This document shows, one piece after another, positions 1 through 9,046 of a stretch of DNA of 64,000 nt. Made by a program: the position numbers and the translations under genes. The stretch's first letter is position 1. Each line of letters opens with the position of its first letter. The notes below the pieces were generated by a model that did no database searches, had not been told where the DNA came from, and saw nothing but the letters and a program-made list of their open reading frames with translations. Source of the stretch: Bradyrhizobium sp. AZCC 1719 (GTDB lineage: Bacteria; Pseudomonadota; Alphaproteobacteria; Rhizobiales; Xanthobacteraceae); contig NZ_JAZHRU010000001.1 in assembly GCF_036924525.1 (NCBI RefSeq), positions 5,733,001-5,797,000 on the forward strand, in the 5' to 3' direction.

Positions 1-446
1 CGGATTGCACGCTGTTCGACGTGCTCAACGCCACCGATTACGTCACCCCGGCGCTCGAAATCCTGGAAACCCGGATGCATCGCGTCGATCCCGAGACGAA
101 GGCGCCGCGCAAGGTGATGGATACGATCTCCGACAATGCCGCGAATGCGGCACTGGTCGTCGGTGGCCGGCCCATTCGTCCGCTCGACGCCGACCTGCGC
201 TGGATCGGCGCGCTGTTGTTTCGCAACGGCCAGATCGAGGAGACCGGCATCGCTGCCGGCGTGCTCAACCACCCCGCCAACGGCGTGGCCTGGCTTGCCG
301 ATCGGCTGGCTGCCCAAGGCGAGTATCTCGAGGCCGGCGAAGTGGTGCTGGCGGGATCGTTTACGCGCCCGGTCGAGATCGTCAGGGGCGACACGTTTCA
401 TGCCGATTACGGCCGGTTCGGATCGGTGTCCTGCCAGTTCGTCTGA
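1..446 (+). CDS. 2-oxo acid hydratase family protein (5' truncated)
   Basis: The open frame runs in from the window edge (first full codon at base 3). The visible 147 residues match the C-terminal half of the 2-keto-4-pentenoate hydratase / 2-oxohept-3-ene-1,7-dioate hydratase / 4-oxalocrotonate decarboxylase family. These enzymes act on the ring-fission products of aromatic meta-cleavage pathways in the cytoplasm. The conserved stretch [20 protein letters not shown] starts at the first codon, and the family's closing segment ([28 protein letters not shown]) is intact to the stop. RidA and a LigI-like hydrolase follow on the same strand, which fits a catabolic operon. Hydratase versus decarboxylase cannot be decided without the N-terminus. 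Confidence 0.85.
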   Translation, partial: DCTLFDVLNATDYVTPALEILETRMHRVDPETKAPRKVMDTISDNAANAALVVGGRPIRPLDADLRWIGALLFRNGQIEETGIAAGVLNHPANGVAWLADRLAAQGEYLEAGEVVLAGSFTRPVEIVRGDTFHADYGRFGSVSCQFV

Positions 447-475
447 ACAAGAAGCATCCCGGAGGGAGAGCAGCG

Positions 476-859
476 ATGACAAGGCGCAAGAGTATTCACA
501 TCGGCGAATTCAAGCACGCCAATCCCATTCCGAACGCCTGCCGCATCGGCAATCTCCTGATGTCCGGCGTCATCCTCGGACGCGACCCCGCGACCGGCGC
601 AATGCCCGCGCGCATCGAGGACCAGTGCGCCAACATGTTCGCGCATATGAAAGCAATCGTGGAAGCCGGCGGCGGCACGACAGACGACATCATCAAGATG
701 ACGGTATGGCTGCAGGATCGAAAGCAGCGCGCGCCGGTGAATACCGAATGGCTGAAGATGTTTCCCGACGAGCACTCTCGCCCTGCCCGCCATGCGCTGC
801 AGATGGACATGGAGAATGGCGCGCTCGTGCAATGCGATTTCACCGCCGTGATCGACTGA
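476..859 (+). CDS. RidA family protein (YjgF/YER057c/UK114)
   Basis: 127 residues. The ATG at 476 follows a GGAGGGAGAG ribosome binding site and lies 29 bases after the hydratase stop. RidA proteins hydrolyse reactive enamine/imine intermediates; operon-encoded members often serve a specific catabolic route. The family pattern is visible: a SGVILGRDPATG strand, the central QCANMFAHMKAIVEAGGGTTDDIIKM helix split over two elements, then the C-terminal PARHALQMD segment. The canonical arginine-containing PxRxxxxV motif appears only as PARHALQ, so imine deaminase activity is not assured. It is probably co-transcribed with its flanking genes. Confidence 0.85.
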   Translation: MTRRKSIHIGEFKHANPIPNACRIGNLLMSGVILGRDPATGAMPARIEDQCANMFAHMKAIVEAGGGTTDDIIKMTVWLQDRKQRAPVNTEWLKMFPDEHSRPARHALQMDMENGALVQCDFTAVID

Positions 860-883
860 CCGCGATCAGACAAGGAACCCGAG

Positions 884-1759
884 ATGCCGACCTATCTTCC
901 ATTCGATCCGAACCCGCGCCGCCCCTCGAAACTGCCGCCGCCGAAGAGCGTCGACAGCCAGTTTCACGTGTTGGGGCCGCTGGAAAAATATCCGGTGCGC
1001 CCGGGTGCCGCCTACCAGATGCCAACCGCGACCTGGGAGGCAGCGCTTCGCGTCCACAAGGCGCTCGGCATCGAGCGCGGCATCATCGTACAGACCACGA
1101 CCTATGGCGCCGATCATTCGGTGGTGCTCGATGGCCTCGCGGCGATGGGACCGAACTATCGCGGCTGTGCCAACGCGCTGGTGTTTGCCGAAGCCGATGA
1201 CGCCTATCTCGCCAAGCTGCACGATGCCGGTGTCCGCGGCGCCCGTTTCAGCTTCCGGCAGGAACTCGGCGCCGTGCTCTCGGACAAGGATTTTGCCCGC
1301 GCCATCGCGAAGATTCGCGAACTCGGCTGGTATGCAAAAATCCAGCCGGAAAGAGACGGCATCGTCTCCAGCGTCGCGAAGTACGAAAACCTCGACGTCC
1401 CCGTGCTGATCGATCACATGGCGCGGCCGGACCCGACGCGCGGCAAGGAAGATCCGAACTTGCAGAAGATGTTGCAGCTTCTGTCCAAGGGCAATTTCTG
1501 GGTGATGCTGTCGCTCGGCGAAAAGACCTCGAAGAAGGGCCCGCCGTGGGACGACGTCATCCCGATCGCGCGCGCCTATATCGAGGCGGCGCCCGACCGC
1601 TGCGTCTGGGCGAGCGACTGGCCCCATCCAGTGTCTGTGGTGCAGCCGCCCAATGATGCCGACCTGCTCGAACTTCTCTACCGCTATGTGGCCGATGAAG
1701 CGGAACTGAAGAGGATCCTGGTCAGCAACCCGGCCAAACTATTCGGCTACGAGGATTAG
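884..1759 (+). CDS. LigI-like TIM-barrel amidohydrolase
   Basis: 291 residues, 24 bases after the RidA gene. It resembles the COG3618 amidohydrolases typified by 2-pyrone-4,6-dicarboxylate lactonase (LigI), cytoplasmic hydrolases of aromatic breakdown. Landmarks are the strand-1 motif DSQFHVLGP (residues 24-32), a central LIDHMARPDP, and the C-terminal WASDWPHP that carries the catalytic aspartate. In most relatives strand 1 reads HxH; here the first histidine is glutamine (Q26) while H28 remains. LigI itself is reported to work without a metal, so loss of one ligand need not abolish activity. The exact substrate is not evident. Confidence 0.8.
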   Translation: MPTYLPFDPNPRRPSKLPPPKSVDSQFHVLGPLEKYPVRPGAAYQMPTATWEAALRVHKALGIERGIIVQTTTYGADHSVVLDGLAAMGPNYRGCANALVFAEADDAYLAKLHDAGVRGARFSFRQELGAVLSDKDFARAIAKIRELGWYAKIQPERDGIVSSVAKYENLDVPVLIDHMARPDPTRGKEDPNLQKMLQLLSKGNFWVMLSLGEKTSKKGPPWDDVIPIARAYIEAAPDRCVWASDWPHPVSVVQPPNDADLLELLYRYVADEAELKRILVSNPAKLFGYED

Positions 1760-1765
1760 CTGAGC

Positions 1766-2707
1766 CTAGCGCAGGGCGGCCGTCACGAATAACACGACAA
1801 CGGGCAACGTCACCGCCGCCAACGTCGTGCCGAGCGCGACGGCGCCCGAGACGGCTTCGGTGAGCCGTCCGTACTGGGCCGAGAAGATGTAGGCATTGGC
1901 GCCGGTCGGCATCGCGGCGAAAAGAACGACCACGGCCGCGGAAATCGGCGGCAAGGCCAGAACGTGGAACGCGAGGACCGCCGCAACGGCCGGCATCGCC
2001 AAAAGCTTGAGCGCGCACATCACCGCCATGCCGAGCGCCTGGCCCTTGATCCTGAAACCAAAGAGATTGATGCCGAGCGCGATCAGGGCCGTGGGCGAGC
2101 CGGCTTGCGCCAGCAGTTCCAGAGTCTTGTCCGCGACGGGGTTCAGCCCCAATCCGGTGAGGCGCCAGAGAAAGCCGAAGCCGAGCGCGAGCATGATCGG
2201 ATTACGCGCGATTTCGCGCACGGCCCGCAGCACCAGCAGCGGAGCCGTCTCGGAAGATTTTCGTTCTGCCCATGCCATCTGCAGCGTGCCGCAAAGCCAG
2301 AGCAGCGGCGTGTTGACCGACAGGATCAAGGCCATTGAGCCGGCGGCCTGACTTCCCAGCGCCGACAACGTCAGGGGAAGGCCGAGCATCACGATGTTGC
2401 CGTAGATCGAGCCGATCGCGAGCACCACGCCATCCGCCCGGGATTGCCGAAGAAGGGATGATGCCAGCAGCGCGGCGATCCACGTGACCGCCGTTGCCCC
2501 GTAATAGGCGCCCCATACCGAGAAGGCGCTGACGGCAGGAAATTCCGCGACGACCACGATCCGGAACAGCAGCGCCGGAATAGCGATGCTGAAGGCGAAC
2601 TCGGCAATGCCCTTATGCGCCGTCGGCGAGATGAAACGCAGCGCGACCGCCGCATAACCCGCCGCAATCAAGGCGAACACCGGAACGACGATCAATACTG
2701 CGCTCAT
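1766..2707 (-). CDS. AEC family (auxin efflux carrier-type) transporter
   Basis: 313 residues with about ten hydrophobic segments over the whole length, the usual size and layout of the AEC family of inner-membrane carriers (malonate, malate or other organic anions are typical substrates). The N-terminal helix begins MSAVLIVVPVFALIAAGY, and the C-terminal half carries the family-typical PTGANAYIFS segment. It converges with the catabolic operon on the other strand (stop codons 6 bases apart), so export or uptake of an organic acid from that pathway is possible but only suggested by position. Confidence 0.85.
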   Translation of the reverse strand: MSAVLIVVPVFALIAAGYAAVALRFISPTAHKGIAEFAFSIAIPALLFRIVVVAEFPAVSAFSVWGAYYGATAVTWIAALLASSLLRQSRADGVVLAIGSIYGNIVMLGLPLTLSALGSQAAGSMALILSVNTPLLWLCGTLQMAWAERKSSETAPLLVLRAVREIARNPIMLALGFGFLWRLTGLGLNPVADKTLELLAQAGSPTALIALGINLFGFRIKGQALGMAVMCALKLLAMPAVAAVLAFHVLALPPISAAVVVLFAAMPTGANAYIFSAQYGRLTEAVSGAVALGTTLAAVTLPVVVLFVTAALR

Positions 2708-2839
2708 GCCGCACTCATCTTGGAAATTCGGCCGGGCGAATACCCCGTCGTCATCCGTTTCGCATGGATGCGGCTATGCTGCGCACCAATTTGTTATGGA
2801 ACGTAGCACACGCCCCGTGCGTCCTGCTATCATCGGTAC

Positions 2840-3514
2840 ATGACCTCGCGCGAGTCTGCTGCTTCCGAAATCACGCCCGATGTGCTGCTGCGGGCCTATG
2901 CCTGCGGCATCTTCCCGATGGCCGAGAGCGCCGGCGATCCGACGCTGTTCTGGGTCGAGCCGGAAATGCGCGGCGTCATTCCGCTCGACGGCTTCCGCAT
3001 CGCTTCGCGGCTTGCCCGCACCGTGCGTTCGGACACTTTCCGCGTTACCGTCGACACCGCCTTCAAGGCGGTCATCGCGGGCTGCGCGGCGCCGCAGCCG
3101 GGCCGCGACGACACCTGGATCAACAAGCGCATCCGCGATCTCTATCTCGGGCTCCACGAGCTCGGACACTGCCACAGCGTCGAGGTCTGGCAGGACGGCG
3201 ACCTCACAGGCGGCCTCTACGGTGTCAGCCTGGGGCGGGCCTTCTTCGGCGAGAGCATGTTTCACCGCACCCGCGACGCTTCCAAGGTGGCGCTGGTGCA
3301 TCTGGTGGCACGGATGATCGCAGGCGGGTTCGAGCTGCTCGACACGCAATATGTCACCGAACATCTGCGCAGCTTCGGCGCGGTCGAAATTCCAAGGCGC
3401 CGCTATCGCGCGTTGCTCGACAAGGCGATCGCGGGCGAGCCAGCGGATTTTATGCGATTGCCGCCCAGCGTCAGCGGAGTGGATGCGCTCGCGATCATCG
3501 CGAATCCTGCGTAG
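2840..3514 (+). CDS. aat: leucyl/phenylalanyl-tRNA--protein transferase
   Basis: 224 residues, normal for Aat. The enzyme transfers Leu or Phe from aminoacyl-tRNA to N-terminal Lys/Arg of proteins, creating N-degrons for ClpS/ClpAP. The family signature is clear: [29 protein letters not shown], then [15 protein letters not shown] and [17 protein letters not shown]. The C-terminal [21 protein letters not shown] is intact. The ATG at 2840 is the only start that keeps the N-terminus of normal length. The DUF2155 gene follows on the opposite strand. Confidence 0.97.
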   Translation: MTSRESAASEITPDVLLRAYACGIFPMAESAGDPTLFWVEPEMRGVIPLDGFRIASRLARTVRSDTFRVTVDTAFKAVIAGCAAPQPGRDDTWINKRIRDLYLGLHELGHCHSVEVWQDGDLTGGLYGVSLGRAFFGESMFHRTRDASKVALVHLVARMIAGGFELLDTQYVTEHLRSFGAVEIPRRRYRALLDKAIAGEPADFMRLPPSVSGVDALAIIANPA

Positions 3515-3540
3515 GGGCCGCTCTCTCCATGGCGGCACCG

Positions 3541-3577
3541 ATCCCGGATATCGCTTCGCTCATCCGGGCTACGCTTG
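3541..3577. repeat. REP-like half element (cccggatatcgc...tcatccgggctacgc)
   Basis: Short palindromic element between the convergent aat and DUF2155 genes. It is the same family as the longer copies at 34347-34464 and 37761-37846 (core GCCCGGATGAGCGNAGCGATATCCGGG), here present as a single unit. It may double as a transcription-stop hairpin for the convergent genes. Confidence 0.7.
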
Positions 3578-3585
3578 TAACGTCG

Positions 3586-4575
3586 CTAATTGCCGAACAA
3601 TCCGCCAAACAATCCACCCGGCCGCTGTTGCGGCGGAGGCGGCGGCGGTGGGGCCTGCTGCGGCTGCTGCTGGAATTGTGGTTGCGGCGGCGGTCCCGGC
3701 GGGCGCGGCGCCGCCTGCTTCGGCGGCGGCGGACGCTTCGCAGCTTGCGGCGGCGCGGCCGACTTGGCCGGATCGGGCTGCGCGCTGACGATGGTCTGGT
3801 CGGGGCCTTTGCAGTCGGTCAGCCAGATATCATAGACCGGGTGCTCGACGCCGTGCAGGCCGGGACTGGCGGCGAACATCCAGCCCGAGAAGATCCGCTT
3901 CACCTCGCCTTGCAGCGTGATCTCGTCGACCTCGACGAACGCATCGGTGTTGGCAGCTTCCGTCGACGGGCGCGTGTAGCAGGCACTGGTCTTCACGCGC
4001 AGCGCGCCGAACTGCACGGTCTCGCCGATGTCCTCGTCGAAATTGATGATGCGGCCGGTGATCTTGTCGAGGCCGGAGAAGCTCGCCTTCTTGTTGGTGA
4101 TCTTGGTGGCCGGCGGCTCGGACACGACCTCGTCGCCCGGCTGCAGGGTCGCCGGCGAATTGGGCACGCCCTTGGCCGGGGGCTGGCGCTGACCCGGCGG
4201 CGCGTTGGCGACGCCCGGACCTCCGGGCTGCGGCGGCTGAACCGCGACGCCCGGCTGCGTCCCCTGCGGAGGGGCGGTGGTGCCGGGCGGCGGCGCCAGC
4301 GGCTGCGACTGGAAGCTTCCAGGCGGCGGCGCGCCCTGCCCCGGTGGCGGACGGTTCGGGGTCGGCAGCAGGCGGCCGCGCGGCAGTTCCGGCACTTCCT
4401 CGTCGTCGTCGGGGAATTGTTGCTGCTGTTGATTGCCGCGGGGAATGGCGCCCGGCGGCCGCAGCGGAGGATCGGAAAAGATATTGCCGATCTGCGCCTG
4501 CGCGGGCGGCGCAAGCGAGGTCGTGGTGGCGGCAATCAGGGCCGCAAGACCGGTCAGGGCAATGGTTCGAAGCAT
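3586..4575 (-). CDS. DUF2155 domain-containing exported protein
   Basis: 329 residues from the ATG at 4575, which opens a signal peptide (MLRTIALTGLAALIAATTTS, cleavage near AQA-QIG). Residues 40-150 are proline/glutamine-rich and disordered. The DUF2155 domain covers roughly residues 165-265 (ITGRIINFD, ACYTRP, SGWMFAASPGLHGVEHPVYDIW, DC). The tail is another proline/glutamine-rich tract ending GGLFGGLFGN. DUF2155 proteins are envelope proteins of unknown function in alphaproteobacteria; linkage to aat and complex I genes is common in this group as far as I know. The open frame continues upstream to 4701, but that extension would spoil the signal peptide. Confidence 0.88.
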   Translation of the reverse strand: MLRTIALTGLAALIAATTTSLAPPAQAQIGNIFSDPPLRPPGAIPRGNQQQQQFPDDDEEVPELPRGRLLPTPNRPPPGQGAPPPGSFQSQPLAPPPGTTAPPQGTQPGVAVQPPQPGGPGVANAPPGQRQPPAKGVPNSPATLQPGDEVVSEPPATKITNKKASFSGLDKITGRIINFDEDIGETVQFGALRVKTSACYTRPSTEAANTDAFVEVDEITLQGEVKRIFSGWMFAASPGLHGVEHPVYDIWLTDCKGPDQTIVSAQPDPAKSAAPPQAAKRPPPPKQAAPRPPGPPPQPQFQQQPQQAPPPPPPPQQRPGGLFGGLFGN

Positions 4576-4807
4576 CTCGCGCGGCTTTAACAGGCGAATC
4601 GGGCTCGCGACATAGTACAGACTTGTCCGCCGCTCGCGTCCCTCCCGGTTAACACGGTGAATACGGCGGGGAAAGGGCGGTTTGCCCCCATCCTGCCGCA
4701 CTGGCCATACCCGGTTTCAGATGAAATAGTGGCTCCGTTCGTGCGGCCACGCGCGAAAACCACCAAAATCCGGGGTAACCGGAACGAGCCAGAGGAAACC
4801 TCAAGCT

Positions 4808-5587
4808 ATGCCCGATCGAATTCGCCTCGATGGCCGGGTTGCCGTCGTGACCGGCGCGGCCGGTGTCATTGGAACCGCGGCCATCCGCCTGCTAGCCGAG
4901 CGCGGCGCCCGCATCGTCGCCATCGACCGCAAGAAGCAGGATCTTGCGGCCGCCATCAAGGACCTGCCGGCCTCGGCCGAGGCGCTCGCGGTCGCGGCGG
5001 ATGTCACTCGGGAGGAAGAAGTCGCGGAATATGTCCGCGCCAGCGTCGACGGGTTCGGCACGATCGACGTCTTCTACAACAACGCCGGCGTCGAGGGCGA
5101 TATCAAGCCGATCCCGGAATATTCGCTGGAGAGTTTTCGGCGCGTGCTCGACGTCAACGTGGTCGGCGTCTTTCTCGGCATGAAGCACGTGCTGCCGGTG
5201 ATGCTGAAGCAGAACAAGGGCAGCATCATCAACACTGCCTCCATCGCCGGCCTGATCGGCTCGCCGATGATCGCCGTCTACAGCGCCAGCAAGCACGCGG
5301 TGATCGGTCTCACCAAGAGCGCTGCCTGGGAGTGCACCGGCACCGGCGTGCGGGTGAACTGCGTCTGTCCCGGCCTGATCGACAGCCGGATGCTGAGCAC
5401 GATCCTGCAGGGCCGCAATCCCGGCAATGAGCCGCCGCCGACCGAAAAGATCGTCGACCGGATTCCGGCACGGCGGCTCGGACAAGCTTCCGAAGTCGCC
5501 TCCATCGTGGCGTTCCTCGCCTCCGACGAGGCGAGCTACGTTTCCGGCTCCGCCTATACCGTCGATGGCGGCCGCACCGCCGCATGA
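4808..5587 (+). CDS. SDR family NAD(P)-dependent oxidoreductase
   Basis: 259 residues. Classical short-chain dehydrogenase/reductase: cofactor motif TGAAGVIG (residues 15-22), NNAG in YNNAGVEGD, catalytic serine in NTASIAG, and Y158-x-x-x-K162 in YSASKHA. The C-terminus ends with the usual SGSAYTVDGG. It is preceded by GAGGAAAC. Substrate is not evident; residues after the first glycine motif suggest a 3-oxoacyl- or alcohol-type reductase. The HSL-type esterase downstream is in the same direction but separated by a palindromic repeat. Confidence 0.9.
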   Translation: MPDRIRLDGRVAVVTGAAGVIGTAAIRLLAERGARIVAIDRKKQDLAAAIKDLPASAEALAVAADVTREEEVAEYVRASVDGFGTIDVFYNNAGVEGDIKPIPEYSLESFRRVLDVNVVGVFLGMKHVLPVMLKQNKGSIINTASIAGLIGSPMIAVYSASKHAVIGLTKSAAWECTGTGVRVNCVCPGLIDSRMLSTILQGRNPGNEPPPTEKIVDRIPARRLGQASEVASIVAFLASDEASYVSGSAYTVDGGRTAA

Positions 5588-5593
5588 CCAACC

Positions 5594-5667
5594 GTCATTC
5601 CGGGGCGGTCCGAAGGACCGAACCCAGAATCTCGAGAGCCCGGGTTCGCTACGCGCCCCGGGATGAC
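5594..5667. repeat. REP-like palindrome (cattccggggc...ccccgggatgac)
   Basis: A 74-base imperfect palindrome between the SDR and esterase genes. Its outer arms GTCATTCCGGGGC and GCCCCGGGATGAC are near-complementary. It contains the internal phrase gaccgaacccagaatctcg, which I associate with a very common Bradyrhizobium/Rhodopseudomonas dispersed repeat. It can fold in RNA and may stabilise the upstream message or attenuate read-through. Confidence 0.75.
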
Positions 5668-5688
5668 AAACTCAAAACGAGAGGTCTT

Positions 5689-6636
5689 ATGCCCGTCACG
5701 CTCGATCCCGATGCCGCCGCCGTCTACAAAGCTTTCCAGGAGGCGGGCCGTCCCGCCTATGAGACGCTAACCGCGCCGGAAGCGCGCGAATATTATCGAA
5801 GCGCCCGCGTCGTCAGCAATCCCGAACCGCCCGCGCTCGAATCGAACAAGCCGCTCGCGATCCCCGCGCCGCACGGCACGATTCCGGCGCGCATCTACAC
5901 GCCGAAGACGCTGCGCAAGAGCAACGGCCTTGCGCCGTGCCTGGTATTCTTTCACGGCGGCGGCTGGGTGATCGGCGATCTCGATACCCATGAAGTGGTC
6001 TGCCAGAAGCTTGCCCACGAGGGCGAGTTGATCGTGATCTCGGTCGACTATCGGCTGGCGCCGGAGCACAAATTTCCCGCCGCCGCCGACGATGCCATCA
6101 TGGCGACGAAGTGGATTGCCGCCAATGCGAGCCAGTTCGGCATCGACGCCGGCCACTTGCTGGTCGGCGGCGACAGCGCCGGCGGCAATCTCGCCGCGGT
6201 CGTGGCGCTCGCCGCACGCGACGGCGACGGCCCGAAGCTCGCCGGCCAGGTGCTGATCTATCCCGCCACCGACTTTGCGATGACGCATCCCTCGCACAGC
6301 GAGCCCGAGACCAGCATCCTGCTGACGCACTCCGTGATCAAATGGTTCTGCAACCATTATCTGAACGGCGCGGCCGACATCGAGCATTGGAAGGCTTCGC
6401 CCGCGCGCGCGAAAACGCTCGCCGGGTTGCCGCCGGCCTATGTGCTGACTGCAGGCGCCGATCCGCTGCGCGACGAGGGTGCCGAATATGCCGCGCGGCT
6501 CAAGGAAGCCGGCGTGCCCATGACCTACCGACATTTCCCGGGCCAGTTCCACGGCTTCTTCACCATGGGCAAGCTGCTGCAACAGGCCAACGTCGCCGTC
6601 GGCGAGATCGCCGGCTGGCTGAAAACGTTGAAATAA
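5689..6636 (+). CDS. alpha/beta hydrolase, hormone-sensitive-lipase type
   Basis: 315 residues from the ATG at 5689 (preceded by GAGAGG); longer in-frame starts would run through the palindromic repeat. HSL-family esterase: oxyanion-hole motif HGGG at residues 89-92, nucleophile elbow GDSAGG with S163, then catalytic aspartate in ADPLRDEG and histidine in FHGFF. YRLAPEHKFPAA is also typical. Members hydrolyse short-chain carboxyl esters in the cytoplasm. The true substrate is unknown. Confidence 0.92.
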   Translation: MPVTLDPDAAAVYKAFQEAGRPAYETLTAPEAREYYRSARVVSNPEPPALESNKPLAIPAPHGTIPARIYTPKTLRKSNGLAPCLVFFHGGGWVIGDLDTHEVVCQKLAHEGELIVISVDYRLAPEHKFPAAADDAIMATKWIAANASQFGIDAGHLLVGGDSAGGNLAAVVALAARDGDGPKLAGQVLIYPATDFAMTHPSHSEPETSILLTHSVIKWFCNHYLNGAADIEHWKASPARAKTLAGLPPAYVLTAGADPLRDEGAEYAARLKEAGVPMTYRHFPGQFHGFFTMGKLLQQANVAVGEIAGWLKTLK

Positions 6637-6697
6637 TGCACATTGCGCGACGCTATCGGTAAACCGTGAATTTCTCCTGCGCACATTTGGGGCCGCT

Positions 6698-7918
6698 GTG
6701 ATCGAACCAATCCTCCTGTTTGGCATACCCGTCGATTTTCTGCTGTTCGCGCTGACGCTGCTCGGCGTCGCGCTGTTCCATCATCACACGCTGCCCGTTG
6801 CGCTGACGGGATTGGCCGCCATCGTGATCTACAAGCTGATCTTCACCGGCTTCAAATACGGTACGGGTCTCAATGGCCTCGGCCACCACATGGTCCATGA
6901 ATGGGTAACGCTCGCCAACCTGTTCCTGCTGCTGATGGGCTTTGCGTTGCTGTCCCGGCATTTCGAAGAAAGCCGGATTCCGGACGAGATGCCGGCATTG
7001 CTGCCGGACGATTGGAAGGGCGGGGTCGTGCTGCTCGTCCTTGTGTTCGTGCTCTCGAGCTTCCTCGATAACATCGCCGCGGCGCTGATCGGCGGCACCG
7101 TCGCGCGCCACGTGTTCCGCGGCAAGGTTCACATCGGCTATCTCGCAGCCATCGTTGCGGCCTCCAACGCCGGCGGTGCGGGCAGCGTCGTCGGCGACAC
7201 CACCACCACCATGATGTGGATCGCCGGCGTCAGTCCGCTCGCCGTTGTCGAAGCCTACATCGCCGCCATCGTCGCGATGTTGATTTTTGCGGTGCCGGCG
7301 TCGATCCAGCAGCACCGCTATTCGCCAATTCAGAAAGATGCGCCGAGGGGGCTCAGCATCGACCCGACCCGGGTGTTCATTGTCGCGGTCATCCTCGCCG
7401 CAGCGCTGGTGGCAAACGTCACGGCAAACCTGAAATTTCCCGCGCTGCTCGATACCGTTCCGGTTCTGGGCCTCGCGGTCTGGGCGGCTATCCTGTTGAC
7501 CGCCGGCTTGCGGTCACCGGACTGGAAAGTGATGCCGGAAACCTTCAAGGGAACCATCTTCCTGCTCGCCCTCGTCACAGCGGCCTCCCTTATGCCGGTC
7601 GAGCGGCTGCCGGTGGCGTCATGGCCGACCGCGCTTGGTTTAGGCTTCGTCTCCGCGGTGTTCGACAACATCCCCCTCACCGCGCTCGCCCTGAAACAAG
7701 GCGGCTATGACTGGGGCTTCCTGGCTTACGCCGTCGGGTTCGGCGGCTCGATGATCTGGTTCGGCTCATCGGCCGGCGTCGCCTTGTCGAACATGTATCC
7801 GGAGGCGAAGTCCGTCGGACGCTGGGTTAGCCATGGCTGGCCTGTAGCGGTGGCCTACGTCGTCGGTTTCCTGGTGATGCTCGCTATCATTGGCTGGCGT
7901 CCCGACGCCCGGCTTTAG
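6698..7918 (+). CDS. NhaD/ArsB-superfamily ion transporter (citrate/Na+:H+ type)
   Basis: 406 residues, GTG start at 6698. About eleven hydrophobic segments. The motif SSFLDNIAAALIGG and its second-half counterpart VFDNIPLTALAL form the paired SFLDN/FDNIP repeats of the ion transporter superfamily (NhaD Na+/H+ antiporters, citrate transporters). GGAGSVVGDTTTTMMW corresponds to the NhaD-type G-N-T region. The position suggests a monocistronic gene. The ion or substrate cannot be assigned from sequence alone. Confidence 0.82.
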   Translation: MIEPILLFGIPVDFLLFALTLLGVALFHHHTLPVALTGLAAIVIYKLIFTGFKYGTGLNGLGHHMVHEWVTLANLFLLLMGFALLSRHFEESRIPDEMPALLPDDWKGGVVLLVLVFVLSSFLDNIAAALIGGTVARHVFRGKVHIGYLAAIVAASNAGGAGSVVGDTTTTMMWIAGVSPLAVVEAYIAAIVAMLIFAVPASIQQHRYSPIQKDAPRGLSIDPTRVFIVAVILAAALVANVTANLKFPALLDTVPVLGLAVWAAILLTAGLRSPDWKVMPETFKGTIFLLALVTAASLMPVERLPVASWPTALGLGFVSAVFDNIPLTALALKQGGYDWGFLAYAVGFGGSMIWFGSSAGVALSNMYPEAKSVGRWVSHGWPVAVAYVVGFLVMLAIIGWRPDARL

Positions 7919-8079
7919 CGCGGTCGAAGGTGATTGCCGGCCTTGTGTCGGCAATCATCCATTGGCCGGCGACGCGACGACTGTACCGACTCAGGCCGCA
8001 ATGTTATCCAAGTTTCGGACTAGCTCTCGCACGCAACAATCCTGCCGGTGATTCGGCAGCAATCCGCGAGGTGATTGCA

Positions 8080-8961
8080 ATGGCATTTTTCAGGCGCGAG
8101 CTCGGCCCGATCGAGCGCTTCGAGGTTGCGCTGAAGGACAAGCTGACAGCGCGGCAGAAGTTGGCCGAGCGGTTGAGCCTCGCCGAATCGGAACTTGCAG
8201 AAAAGCGTGCCGCTGCCGAGCGGCTGGCGGTAGCCGGTGCCGACAATTCCCGGCTCGATCGGGCCGAAGCCAGCATGCGCGCCGTCGAAGACCGCGCCAA
8301 GACGTTGCGCGCCGAATTGGTGGAATTCGACGATCAGGTAGCCTCGGCCGAGCGCGCCCTCGCTGATGCCAAGGCCCAGCGCGACCGCGACGCGATGGCT
8401 GACGAGATCGAGGCGATGGCTGCGGCGATCGAGCGGGCTGCGCCCGGATTCGAAGCCGGCACCACAGCGCTCGTCGAGGCCGTTACAAAAAGCTCGCTGT
8501 CGATCCCTGAAGCCACCCGGTTCTCGGCCAGCGTGGATGCGGTGCGTAGCGAAGTCCGCGCGGCGGCGGACTTGATCTGCTGGGAGCTGCGTTCCGCCGC
8601 GGTGCGCACGCGCGCGGGCAACGCCAACCTCGCCAACCCCGCGCCATCCCTGTCGGAGGAGCGGCCATCGGCAGAGACCGAGCGGCAATTGATGTATACC
8701 CTCCACCCCCTGCGTTGGCGCGAGGACGGCAAGGTGCGCAAAGTTCCCGCCTTTGCGTTGGTCGGGCTGCCCAAGGCGCTGCTGCCGGTAGCGCTGCAGC
8801 ATCAGCACGTAGACCATCTCAACGCCCGCCGCGTGCAGACGTTGATGCATCTTCACGGCAGCGCAGGAAGCGGCGAACCGCAGGACGACGATCCGCAGCT
8901 TGTCGATCTGGACGCCTTACTCACAGAGGAAACGCAGAGCGCGCAAGCCGACGTTGCGTGA
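8080..8961 (+). CDS. hypothetical coiled-coil protein
   Basis: 293 residues from the ATG at 8080; a GTG three codons earlier is an alternative. Residues 15-120 are a charged, alanine-rich coiled coil (ERLSLAESELAEKRAAAERL, ERALADAKAQRDRDAM). The second half contains LMYTLHPLRWREDGKVRKVP, suggesting a short beta-rich domain. There is no signal peptide or membrane segment, so it is cytoplasmic. I do not recognise the family. The EEP-family gene starts 85 bases downstream on the same strand. Confidence 0.7.
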   Translation: MAFFRRELGPIERFEVALKDKLTARQKLAERLSLAESELAEKRAAAERLAVAGADNSRLDRAEASMRAVEDRAKTLRAELVEFDDQVASAERALADAKAQRDRDAMADEIEAMAAAIERAAPGFEAGTTALVEAVTKSSLSIPEATRFSASVDAVRSEVRAAADLICWELRSAAVRTRAGNANLANPAPSLSEERPSAETERQLMYTLHPLRWREDGKVRKVPAFALVGLPKALLPVALQHQHVDHLNARRVQTLMHLHGSAGSGEPQDDDPQLVDLDALLTEETQSAQADVA

Positions 8962-9046
8962 GCCAGTGCAGACGGCCACCGGCAAGCCTGAACCAACCGC
9001 TCCAGCGGACGTTGTCCGGGTGCGTTCATGAAGCCGGCTTACGAGG

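Noticed and set aside
2795..2820. One-mismatch EcfG-type site (GGAAC-N17-CGTC) before aat
   Set aside because: The mismatch is in the conserved GTT of the -10 element, and aat is not a typical stress-regulon gene.
2764..4590. A 608-codon + strand frame spanning aat and the DUF2155 gene
   Set aside because: Arginine-rich antisense frame of the proline/glutamine-rich DUF2155 gene; no protein family pattern.
8989..9013. One-mismatch EcfG-type site (TGAAC-N16-CGTT) before the EEP gene
   Set aside because: Single-mismatch matches are expected several times by chance and the gene type gives no support.
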